Below are positions 6,397-11,810 of a DNA stretch of 11,810 nucleotides, in pieces (positions within the stretch are counted from its first letter, which is position 1; each line of letters begins with the position of its first letter). This stretch comes from JANRKG01 sp033763635 (lineage in GTDB: Bacteria > Cyanobacteriota > Cyanobacteriia > GCF-001939115): assembly GCA_033763635.1 (NCBI GenBank), contig JANRKG010000450.1, positions 1 through 11,810 of the forward strand, read 5' to 3'. The notes below the pieces were generated by a model that saw nothing but the letters and a program-made list of their open reading frames with translations, was not told where the DNA came from and did no database searches. A program made the position numbers and the translations under genes.

Positions 6397-7791
6397 ATGC
6401 GTGTCCCTCAATTCCTGCTGTTGCTGGGTGTGTTCACAACCACCAGTTTGGTCTCCCTGCCCTCTGAACCTGCGGTTTGTTTTCAGTCCTGGGGATCAAC
6501 TCCCCGATCTTACGGGCAAAAAGGCCAGGATGGGCGCGGCGGGAGGGATGGACGCGATGGACAGTCTGGGATCAATCAGACGATTCGGGCGGAGGGAACG
6601 AGTCTGCGCTTAGAACTCTCCGGTCAGGATGGCACTGATGGGGAGGATGGAGAGAACGCAGAAAACCCTCGCTGTGGTCGTATCCCGGAAGAGACCGATC
6701 GCAATACCAATTTCACAGCTGCGGGCGGTGGCTCTGGTGGCCGGGGCGGGGCCGGGGGGAATGGAGGCAACGGCGGGTCCGTCACCCTCTACTACACGAA
6801 TCGGGCACATCTGAGCCAAATTTTCATCCGATCGCAAGGGGGACAGCCAGGGCGGGCCGGACGGGGAGGACTGGGAACAGCGGGCTGCCGCTGTTGGCGA
6901 TCGAGTTGGACTTTCAAGCGCTGTACCGGGACTCCGGGTAGCTCCGACTACCGCTGTACGGATACGACCTATCGCTGTACGGATGGGATTGATGGGGCGA
7001 ATGGTCAATCGGGGCAAGTGGGGCGAATGGGAGCGTTGGGTAAGCTCACCCTCATTCCCCGAAAAGATCCCCTGCCTCCCGATACGCCAGTGGTGACGGT
7101 GCCCCTCTCGGACGCTTTGAATCGTACCGTATCCCTTTCTCGCAACCGTTGGCAAACCCTGCGGGGGGCGATTGCTCTACTGGCTCCCGGTTCAGTGGTG
7201 GACGATGAGTATCAGGAGTTTGTGGATCGCCTGGAAGGATCGTTCCAGCTTGTCTGGAACAATTCCCGCATTCCGGCAGAAGTTGCAGGGCAGGGCGTAA
7301 CCCTGACTCTGGATGATAACCGCCAGGTGCGCGCCAATTTCCCGGAAGAGTTATGGGTTGAAGGCACGGCAACCGTGAAGGATGGGGTAACTCGGTTTGC
7401 CGTTGCTAATGTTGTTCGGCAAAGTGAGGTGACAAAGCTGGCAGTGTCCGACTTTACGGGTCGCGACTCGGCCCTCAACTTTTCCCTTGTGGATTTGGGA
7501 GGGCAATCTACCTTGGTGAATACAGCATTTCGTATTCGCTATCGGGCTGATGATTCCATTGGTCCCTTCGATCGCTTTGGAAGCTTTACGACGGCCTATG
7601 AAGGGGAAATCCCTCCTGACCTGGTGAAACGAGATTACAACCGTTTTTCTCTGGCTGTCGGTAAGTTACCTATTCCGGCCCGCTATCTCCAACCGGGAGT
7701 CAAAGTGGAAATTGAACTGGTGGCAACTCGCTCTTTCGGGGGGCGATCGAAGCAGCAAACTCTGAACTGGCAAGGAGAAGTTCGCCGATAA
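6397..7791 (+). CDS. Secreted Gly-rich collagen-like protein with a Cys cluster
   Basis: A 464-residue protein with an N-terminal signal sequence (hydrophobic about 4-20). Next is a short collagen-like stretch of G-x-D triplets (40-58, GQKGQDGRGGRDGRDGQSG) and a second acidic one (GQDGTDGEDGEN, 76-87), then a poly-Gly tract (110-127). A Cys-rich patch at 160-200 holds CRCW, KRCTGTPG, DYRCTD and TYRCTDG, with the last two being a small internal duplication. Counting C28 and C93 there are seven Cys in all. A Gly tail (197-216) leads into a non-repetitive domain of about 230 residues that I do not recognise. That domain has many short hydrophobic strands and is probably beta-rich and cell-surface. 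Role is inferred as an exported structural or adhesive protein. Start ATG 6397 has no good ribosome site, and 62 bases separate it from the pentapeptide gene. A hairpin follows 7 bases after the stop. Confidence 0.85.
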   Translation: MRVPQFLLLLGVFTTTSLVSLPSEPAVCFQSWGSTPRSYGQKGQDGRGGRDGRDGQSGINQTIRAEGTSLRLELSGQDGTDGEDGENAENPRCGRIPEETDRNTNFTAAGGGSGGRGGAGGNGGNGGSVTLYYTNRAHLSQIFIRSQGGQPGRAGRGGLGTAGCRCWRSSWTFKRCTGTPGSSDYRCTDTTYRCTDGIDGANGQSGQVGRMGALGKLTLIPRKDPLPPDTPVVTVPLSDALNRTVSLSRNRWQTLRGAIALLAPGSVVDDEYQEFVDRLEGSFQLVWNNSRIPAEVAGQGVTLTLDDNRQVRANFPEELWVEGTATVKDGVTRFAVANVVRQSEVTKLAVSDFTGRDSALNFSLVDLGGQSTLVNTAFRIRYRADDSIGPFDRFGSFTTAYEGEIPPDLVKRDYNRFSLAVGKLPIPARYLQPGVKVEIELVATRSFGGRSKQQTLNWQGEVRR

Positions 7792-7798
7792 CCCGCTT

Positions 7799-7832
7799 TC
7801 CCGTGAGTTGAGCGAAGCCGAAACTCACGGGA
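7799..7832 (+). terminator. Terminator-like hairpin after the collagen-like gene
   Basis: TCCCGTGAGTT (7799-7809) pairs with AACTCACGGGA (7822-7832), a perfect 11-bp stem with a 12-base loop. It lies just after the stop codon at 7791. There is no T-run on either side, so termination efficiency is uncertain. It is immediately followed by the inverted-repeat element at 7838-7936. Confidence 0.6.
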
Positions 7833-7838
7833 GCCTAC

Positions 7839-7935
7839 TAGTGGGTCACTTGCCTCGAACATAGCCATTAAAAACGACCGAAAAGCCTACTGTGTAAAGC
7901 TTTCGAATTTTTTACTTCTGAAAAGTGACCCACTA
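7839..7935. mobile_element. Miniature inverted-repeat element, 93 bp, flanked by TA
   Basis: GTGGGTCACTT (7841-7851) and AAGTGACCCAC (7923-7933) are perfect 11-bp terminal inverted repeats. Each is flanked outside by TA (7839-7840, 7934-7935) within CTAG, so the full mirror match is 14 bases. The 71-base interior is AT-rich and non-coding and contains AAAGCTTT and TTCGAA palindromes. IS630/Tc1-mariner elements duplicate TA, and IS630 itself prefers CTAG, so this fits a non-autonomous (MITE-like) derivative. It sits between two convergent genes, where the folded repeat might also act as a bidirectional transcription stop. A simple terminator with a long loop is the alternative reading. Confidence 0.5.
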
Positions 7936-7954
7936 GCAGAATTGAATTAAACTC

Positions 7955-8473
7955 CTACTTTGCGATCGAGCCATCGGGCATTCGGGCACCTTTCAGATCT
8001 GCGCCCTTCAGGTTAACCCCAATGAGCCTTGCCTTACTCAGGTCGGCACCTCGCAAATCGGCTTCACTTAAGTCTGTGCCAATCAGGGTTGCTCTTTCCA
8101 GAGAAACTCCCCGAAGATTCGCGCCCGTCAAAGTTGCCTGGGTTAGATCTGCATAAAAGAGGGTCGCTCCAGACAAATCGGCTTCACTGAGGTTCGCTCC
8201 CCTTAATTTACTGAGGGCTAAGTTGGCTCGTTGCAACTTGGCGCGAGTCAGTTGGGCAAAATTCAGGTTGGCCCCTTGAAGTCCGGCGGCGGTTAAATCG
8301 GCTCCGGTCAGGTTGACTCCTTCTAAGGTTATGCTGTACAGGTTCGCTTCCGTAAGGTCACAGCCCTGACAATCCCCCTGATTCAGAAGTCGCTGGATCT
8401 GTTCTGGGTTGGCAGCGAATACGGAGGTTGTCAACGTGAGCAGTGCGATCGAAATCAGGGAAAAAACTTTCAT
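7955..8473 (-). CDS. Secreted pentapeptide-repeat protein with N-terminal CxxC (paralogue)
   Basis: A 172-residue protein with a signal peptide (1-20, cleavage likely after SVFA). The mature N-terminus NPEQIQRLLNQGDCQGCDLT carries C35 and C38 as a CxxC pair leading straight into the repeats. About 24 pentapeptide repeats run from 39 to 163 (TGADL, RGANL, SEADL and similar), and the protein ends with the cap-like tail ARMPDGSIAK. The fold should be a right-handed quadrilateral beta-helix located outside the cytoplasm; function is not known. It shares its layout with the pentapeptide gene at 5720-6334 but is shorter and lacks that protein's longer C-terminal tail. ATG at 8473 has no clear Shine-Dalgarno sequence. 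A perfect 24-bp palindrome lies 28 bases before the start. Confidence 0.93.
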   Translation of the reverse strand: MKVFSLISIALLTLTTSVFAANPEQIQRLLNQGDCQGCDLTEANLYSITLEGVNLTGADLTAAGLQGANLNFAQLTRAKLQRANLALSKLRGANLSEADLSGATLFYADLTQATLTGANLRGVSLERATLIGTDLSEADLRGADLSKARLIGVNLKGADLKGARMPDGSIAK

Positions 8474-8500
8474 GGGAATGGGTTGAAGGGGAAAGGACTT

Positions 8501-8524
8501 TAGGAAGGGATCGATCCCTTCCTA
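8501..8524. repeat. Perfect 24-bp palindrome between the DUF4079-like and pentapeptide genes
   Basis: TAGGAAGGGATC at 8501-8512 is followed directly by its exact reverse complement at 8513-8524. As RNA it gives a 9-bp stem around an ATCGAT loop. It lies 21 bases past the stop of the gene at 8546 and 28 bases before the start of the pentapeptide gene, both on the - strand. No T-run follows. It could terminate the upstream transcript, act in the leader of the downstream one, or be a dyad operator. Confidence 0.7.
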
Positions 8525-8545
8525 TCAGCTTGAACCATACAAAGT

Positions 8546-9019
8546 CTACGCCATTCGCTCAATGATGCGTTGGACGATCTGCACACCCGTAAGGGCTTGC
8601 CAACCAAATAATCCCAACACCATCACATTGATAAGGATGTGGGTGAAACGAGCAACGTTATTGCCTTTTTGCATGAAAGGAGAGAGGGAGGCGGAAACTG
8701 AAATTAGCCCAACCATGCCCAATCCGGCAATCAGGTGGGAGTTGACAAACAACTTGCCGCTATTGATGTAGGTGGCCCCCATTCCGACCAGGCTACCCAC
8801 GACCATCAGGGCCAGAATGATGGAACCAATCTGATAATGTTTCAGATTAAACTTGCCCTGGATCAGTTTTTTCTTGGTGTCTCCCTCGGCGTTGCGAGTA
8901 CGAATGACTTGAATTCCGGTATAGAGGGCATAAACGGACAGGGCCAGCAGTACCCACATCACGACAGGGTGTAGAAACTGGCTCCAAACTTTGACATTGG
9001 TGGGGATCTCGAAGCTCAT
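8546..9019 (-). CDS. DUF4079-like four-helix membrane protein
   Basis: From ATG 9019 this is a 157-residue protein with four predicted membrane helices (about 16-37, 62-84, 96-115, 124-149) joined by a basic loop, TRNAEGDTKKKLIQGKFN. It matches my memory of the DUF4079 family, widespread in cyanobacteria and plastid-bearing plants and without an assigned function; no database check was possible. One His lies at or near the start of each helix: H17 (FLHPVVMW), H61 (KHYQIG), H95 (NSHLIAG) and H127 (FTHILIN). That is a pattern compatible with haem binding in a b561-like bundle, but this is inference. The frame extends upstream to a TTG at 9046; ATG 9019 is preferred because it gives the natural start of the fold, though neither has a good ribosome site. 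It follows purH on the same strand, with a hairpin between them. Confidence 0.85.
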   Translation of the reverse strand: MSFEIPTNVKVWSQFLHPVVMWVLLALSVYALYTGIQVIRTRNAEGDTKKKLIQGKFNLKHYQIGSIILALMVVGSLVGMGATYINSGKLFVNSHLIAGLGMVGLISVSASLSPFMQKGNNVARFTHILINVMVLGLFGWQALTGVQIVQRIIERMA

Positions 9020-9066
9020 AGGGGTTAGAGGCTTTCTGGGTTTCAATACTTTACAAAAAGTAGCAT

Positions 9067-9103
9067 ACCAGTCTATGCCTTTCGGGGGATCCCCTAGACT
9101 GGT
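9067..9103. terminator. Inverted repeat downstream of purH (bidirectional terminator candidate)
   Basis: ACCAGTCTA (9067-9075) pairs with TAGACTGGT (9095-9103), a perfect 9-bp stem. The loop contains the palindrome GGGGATCCCC (9085-9094). On the + strand TTTTT runs on directly from the stem (9103-9107), which is a good intrinsic terminator shape. On the - strand, where purH ends 21 bases earlier, a T-run comes only about eight bases after the stem. It most likely ends the purH transcript, with weaker certainty because of that T-run offset. Confidence 0.6.
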
Positions 9104-9124
9104 TTTTCCATTGGCCTCTCAATA

Positions 9125-10705
9125 TCAATGGGAGAAATGGCGAATTCCGGTGAAGACCATCGAAACCCCTAACTCGTTCGCTGCATCGATCGACTCCTGA
9201 TCCCGGAGGCTGCTACCCGGTTGGACGATCGCCCCAATCCCGACTGCCGCCGCTAGCCGCACCGAATCATCGAACGGGAAAAACCCATCACTGGCGAGAA
9301 TTGCGCCTCTGGCCTTTTCTCCAGCTTGCTCCAGGGCAATTTTGACGGACCCGACTCGATTCATCTGTCCGGCTCCAATTCCCAGGGTGGCCCGATCGCG
9401 GGTGACGACGATCGCGTTGGATTTCACATGCTTGGCAACCTTCCAAGCAAATAGCAGTTCCTCCATTTGATCTGGGGTGGGAGCAATCTTTGTAACCATC
9501 CGCCATTGACTGGTATCGTCTACTGCATCGTCGGCGGATTGCATCAAAAAGCCACCGGCGATCGGTTTCACGAGTTGGTGCGGTCCCTGCTGCATGTCCG
9601 ACAAGATGAGAACGCGCACTTTGGATTTACTGCTGAGAACGGTCTGGGCTTCCGGTTCACAGGCGGGCGCGACGACACATTCGAGGAAGGTTTCGGTGAG
9701 GGCCGTAGCAGTTTCCGCATCGATCGGACGGTTGAGGGCAACAATGCCACCAAAAGCAGACGTAGAATCAGCATTAAATGCCTTTCGATACGCTTCTAAT
9801 AAGGTACTGCCCAGAGCAACGCCACAGGGATTGTTGTGTTTGATAATCGCTGCCGCAGGAAGGTTGTCTGCTCCCAGAAATTCACTGATGAGCCGTCGGG
9901 CTGACTCTAGATCCACCAGGTTGTTGTAGCTCAACTCCTTTCCTTGAAGCTTTGTTGCCACTGCCCAACCCGTCGGTGTGTTACCTGCCTGATACCAGGC
10001 CGCTGCCTGGTGAGGATTTTCCCCATAACGGAGGGGCTGGAGTTGTTGCCCAAACAAAGCAAACCCGGTAGGGGCCGCTTCAGTGGGTCCGGTCACATCG
10101 GCACTGATGGCTTTGGCGCTCTGGGTTTCCAGGTAGGATGCGATCGCCTGGTCATAGGTCGCTGTATGCCAGAAGGTCTCACGGGCACATTGCTGTCGGA
10201 AAGACAGGGAGGGTTCTCCACCGTACTGACGAAGTTCCTTTAGATATGGCTCGTATTGGTTGGGATTACAGAGAACGGTCAGGTGAGCATGATTTTTCGC
10301 CGAAGCCCGTAACATGGCAGGGCCACCGATATCGATCTGCTCGATCGCCTCTGCCAGGGTTACTCCCGGACGGGCGATCGTCTGCTCAAAAGGATAGAGG
10401 TTAACGACCACCAGATCGATCGGACGAATTGCATGAGTTTCCAGATCGGTCATATCCTGGGGCACATCCCGCCGTACCAAAATACCCCCATGAATTTTAG
10501 GGTGCAGGGTCTTGACGCGACCGCCTAAAATCTCTGGAAACCCCGTATAGTCTGAAACTTTGGTGACAGGCAGTCCCGCTTCCTTGAGAGCCTGAGCCGT
10601 GCCACCACTGCTAATGATTTGGTATCCAAATTCGCTCACCAACTGGGAAGCAAATTCAATCAGTCCCGTTTTATTGGATACACTGATTAGCGCTAATCGT
10701 GCCAT
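9125..10705 (-). CDS. purH: Bifunctional AICAR formyltransferase / IMP cyclohydrolase
   Basis: PurH catalyses the last two steps of de novo purine synthesis in the cytoplasm: AICAR plus 10-formyl-tetrahydrofolate gives FAICAR, which is then cyclised to IMP. The 526 residues match the usual bacterial length. The IMP cyclohydrolase domain (about 1-195) has SVSNKTGL, ISSGGTAQAL, GGRVKTLHPKIHGGIL and IDIGGPAMLRASAKN. The transformylase domain (about 215-526) has LRYGENPHQ, the catalytic Lys-His pair K289-H290 in AAIIKHNNPCGVA, STSAFGG, KHVKSNAIV, GAGQMNRV, ASDGFFPFDD and the conserved end VFTGIRHFSH. Nothing is missing or altered. ATG 10705 is well supported by AAGGAGGGG on the - strand (complement of about 10714-10722), nine bases before it. 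Divergent from the esterase gene, with 155 bases between starts. A hairpin at 9067-9103 follows the stop. Confidence 0.98.
   Translation of the reverse strand: MARLALISVSNKTGLIEFASQLVSEFGYQIISSGGTAQALKEAGLPVTKVSDYTGFPEILGGRVKTLHPKIHGGILVRRDVPQDMTDLETHAIRPIDLVVVNLYPFEQTIARPGVTLAEAIEQIDIGGPAMLRASAKNHAHLTVLCNPNQYEPYLKELRQYGGEPSLSFRQQCARETFWHTATYDQAIASYLETQSAKAISADVTGPTEAAPTGFALFGQQLQPLRYGENPHQAAAWYQAGNTPTGWAVATKLQGKELSYNNLVDLESARRLISEFLGADNLPAAAIIKHNNPCGVALGSTLLEAYRKAFNADSTSAFGGIVALNRPIDAETATALTETFLECVVAPACEPEAQTVLSSKSKVRVLILSDMQQGPHQLVKPIAGGFLMQSADDAVDDTSQWRMVTKIAPTPDQMEELLFAWKVAKHVKSNAIVVTRDRATLGIGAGQMNRVGSVKIALEQAGEKARGAILASDGFFPFDDSVRLAAAVGIGAIVQPGSSLRDQESIDAANELGVSMVFTGIRHFSH
10140..10147. 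repeat. HIP1 octamer
   Basis: A second full GCGATCGC lies inside purH and supports a cyanobacterial origin for the right-hand half as well as the left. Confidence 0.8.
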
Positions 10706-10747
10706 TACTCAACCCCTCCTTACAAAGGCTTTCAGCAACCCCGCTTC

Positions 10748-10771
10748 TCAAGAATAGACTCTTCAAGAATA
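10748..10771. repeat. Two copies of TCAAGAATA, 15 bases apart, between purH and the esterase gene
   Basis: TCAAGAATA occurs at 10748-10756 and again at 10763-10771, so the two copies are on about one and a half helical turns. They are followed by the imperfect dyad GGGTTTTAAGCCC (10773-10785). The copies lie 43-66 bases upstream of the purH start in the shared divergent control region. A tandem regulator-binding site is possible; no known regulator consensus is recognised. Confidence 0.3.
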
Positions 10772-10860
10772 AGGGTTTTAAGCCCACATAGATAGATTTA
10801 CAACGCTCACAAACCTATCATGATGATTAAAGATTAGTTTGTCTTTGAGGAGAAAACTGC

Positions 10861-11505
10861 TTGTCTCTGCAAACGATCACTGTTTCACCTGCTACAGGGC
10901 AACCACCCAAAGGGGTGATTGTTCTACTTCATGGATGGGGAGCAAATGCCCAGGATGTGGCGGCGCTCTCCCACTACTTGGAATTGCCAGATTGGCAGCT
11001 TATCATGCCCAATGCTCCCTTTGCCCATCCCTATGGGGCTGCGGGAAGAATGTGGTACGGATTTCCCGATCAATATAACTTTCAGAGCAATCACGACTTT
11101 GAACGTCAGGAAGATCTGCTCACGAGCCGAACTCTACTGACAAACTGGATATAGTCCCTACCTGAAATTACGGGAGTGCCCCTCTCTCGCACCATTCTAT
11201 CGGGGTTTTCCCAGGGGGGAGCAATGACCCTGGATGTAGGGCTTTACTTGCCACTCGGCGGATTAATGGTTCTGAGCGGCTATCTCCATAGCCCCATTCG
11301 GGAACACGATGAGTTATCTCTCCCCATTCTAATAGTTCATGGCAGCCTGGATACAGTGGTTCCCCTGTCTGCGGCTCAGCAAACCCATGCTGCCCTGACC
11401 CAACTGGCCCTCCCAATTCAATATCACGAGCTAGAAATGGGGCATGAAATTGACTTTTCTGTCTTAAAACTGATGCAGAATTTTGTAAGGCAAAACTTTT
11501 CGTAA
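10861..11505 (+). pseudogene. Carboxylesterase/phospholipase-type alpha/beta hydrolase interrupted by one amber codon
   Basis: The gene encodes a serine hydrolase of the alpha/beta-hydrolase 2 (carboxylesterase, YpfH/EstB-like) type of about 214 residues. TTG 10861 is the start, eight bases after GAGGAG (10847-10852). The N-terminal half carries the oxyanion segment VIVLLHGWGANAQDV and NAPFAHPYGAAGRMWY. Codon 98 (11152-11154) is TAG. The same frame then continues without shift as SLPEITGVPLSRTILSGFSQGGAM, with nucleophile S117 in GFSQG, D164 in HGSLDTVVP and H195 in MGHEI. All three catalytic residues lie beyond the stop. Homologues usually read a helix here, so TAG most simply comes from CAG (Gln) by one C-to-T change. 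TAG ends other genes in this window (for example at 4279 and 5656), so codon reassignment is unlikely. A sequencing error or a very recent nonsense mutation are the main explanations. The 97-residue fragment would be inactive. Confidence 0.85.
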
Positions 11506-11567
11506 GTAAAATGGCTGGATTAGTCAATCAAAACTTTCAATCATTCAATTGATGAAACGGATCAGAG

Positions 11568-11573
11568 TATAAT
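11568..11573 (+). promoter_or_regulatory. Consensus -10 box upstream of the last gene
   Basis: TATAAT in the context CAGAGTATAATCAAC lies 82 bases before the start codon at 11656. Initiation would be near 11580, giving a leader of about 75 bases. There is no convincing -35 hexamer at 16-18 bases upstream (TTGATG at 11549-11554 is too close). GAGTATAAT is identical to the box at 5676-5684 region. Confidence 0.4.
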
Positions 11574-11655
11574 CAACGAATCTTGAGGTACATTTTTCAG
11601 CCTCACTCTGCCAGAATCTAATATAGATTGGAAGGTTCTTAGTCAGTGCTGCTCG

Positions 11656-11810
11656 ATGTCCCTGTATGAAAGCCCTTGTTTAAGTCTAGCGATTGCCCGT
11701 CTGCTGGCCGCAGGTGAGGAAAACTATGCAATTTGGGTTCTGAAAGCTCCCTATCCTGGCGGCTACGTGCATCATGACTGCATTTGGCCTGATGAACTTA
11801 GCCAAACTTG
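11656..11810 (+). CDS. Unrecognised protein, N-terminal part only (runs off the window)
   Basis: The frame is open from ATG 11656 to the window edge, 51 codons. The visible start reads MSLYESPCLSLAIARLLAAG, followed by ENYAIWVLKAPYPGGYVHHD and CIWPDELSQT. The conserved-looking block AIWVLKAPYPGGYVHHD, rich in aromatic residues and Gly/Pro, and the normal codon use argue for a real gene. There is no signal peptide or membrane segment. It recalls the N-terminus of some large cyanobacterial CHAT-domain (caspase-like) proteins, but that is a weak memory and the diagnostic domain would be outside the window. No Shine-Dalgarno sequence is evident before the ATG; a consensus -10 box lies at 11568-11573. 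Confidence 0.6.
   Translation, partial: MSLYESPCLSLAIARLLAAGEENYAIWVLKAPYPGGYVHHDCIWPDELSQT

Noticed and set aside
9467..9799. Long open frames on the + strand opposite purH, and similar antisense frames opposite the collagen-like gene (6610-7155) and others
   Set aside because: They are shadows of strongly supported genes with no domain, no ribosome site and no independent sequence character.
11152..11154. TAG as a recoded sense codon in the esterase gene
   Set aside because: Other genes here end in TAG, no stimulatory structure is evident downstream, and a single CAG-to-TAG change is simpler.
11176..11505. The downstream half of the esterase as a separate gene starting at GTG 11176
   Set aside because: It would start in the middle of the hydrolase fold without its oxyanion segment, and GGGAG overlaps the GTG rather than preceding it at a usable distance.
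11535..11557. Imperfect hairpin TTTCAATC/GATGAAA after the esterase as its terminator
   Set aside because: Short, AT-rich, bulged stem with no T-run; it overlaps the presumed promoter region of the next gene.
1..11810. CRISPR arrays, tRNA or rRNA genes, intact transposase genes
   Set aside because: No regularly spaced repeats, no tRNA-like cloverleaf segments and no transposase-like protein were seen on either strand.

Overview
The window looks like chromosomal DNA from a filamentous, Leptolyngbya/Oscillatoriales-type cyanobacterium. Reasons: the HIP1 octamer GCGATCGC and its CGATCG core are scattered through genes on both strands; there are two secreted pentapeptide-repeat proteins, a DUF4079-type membrane protein, a CBS-like/HisKA sensor of cyanobacterial style, and a multi-REC GGDEF regulator. 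The species assignment is inference.

Left block (1-4665, all + strand) is a signalling cluster. It opens with the 3' end of a gene ending in two receiver domains (probably a hybrid histidine kinase). A strong hairpin follows, then a single-domain CheY-like receiver that overlaps by 17 bases a 551-residue Hpt-REC-REC-GGDEF protein with an intact diguanylate cyclase signature and I-site. Next is a CBS-like/HisKA/HATPase sensor kinase whose ATP-binding boxes are visibly degraded, and a small cupin 14 bases behind it. Together they suggest a phosphorelay feeding into c-di-GMP synthesis; the partners are inferred from adjacency.

Middle block (4880-7791, + strand) encodes a membrane-anchored TPR protein, a secreted pentapeptide-repeat protein behind a consensus -10 box, and a secreted Gly-rich collagen-like protein with a Cys cluster and an unrecognised C-terminal domain. 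A 93-bp element with 11-bp terminal inverted repeats, flanked by TA within CTAG, sits at the point where + and - strand genes converge (about 7840-7935).

Right block (7955-10705, - strand) reads purH, then a DUF4079-like four-helix membrane protein, then a second secreted pentapeptide-repeat protein that shares an N-terminal CxxCDL layout with the first. Each of these genes is separated from the next by a clear inverted repeat (9067-9103, 8501-8524).

Divergent from purH, a carboxylesterase of the alpha/beta-hydrolase 2 type is interrupted by one in-frame amber codon that cuts it before all three catalytic residues. The window ends inside an unrecognised gene that starts at 11656 behind another consensus -10 box.

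The most unusual points are the degenerate sensor kinase inside an otherwise intact phosphorelay/c-di-GMP cluster, the single-codon esterase lesion, the CTAG-flanked miniature element, and the perfect 24-bp palindrome at 8501-8524.
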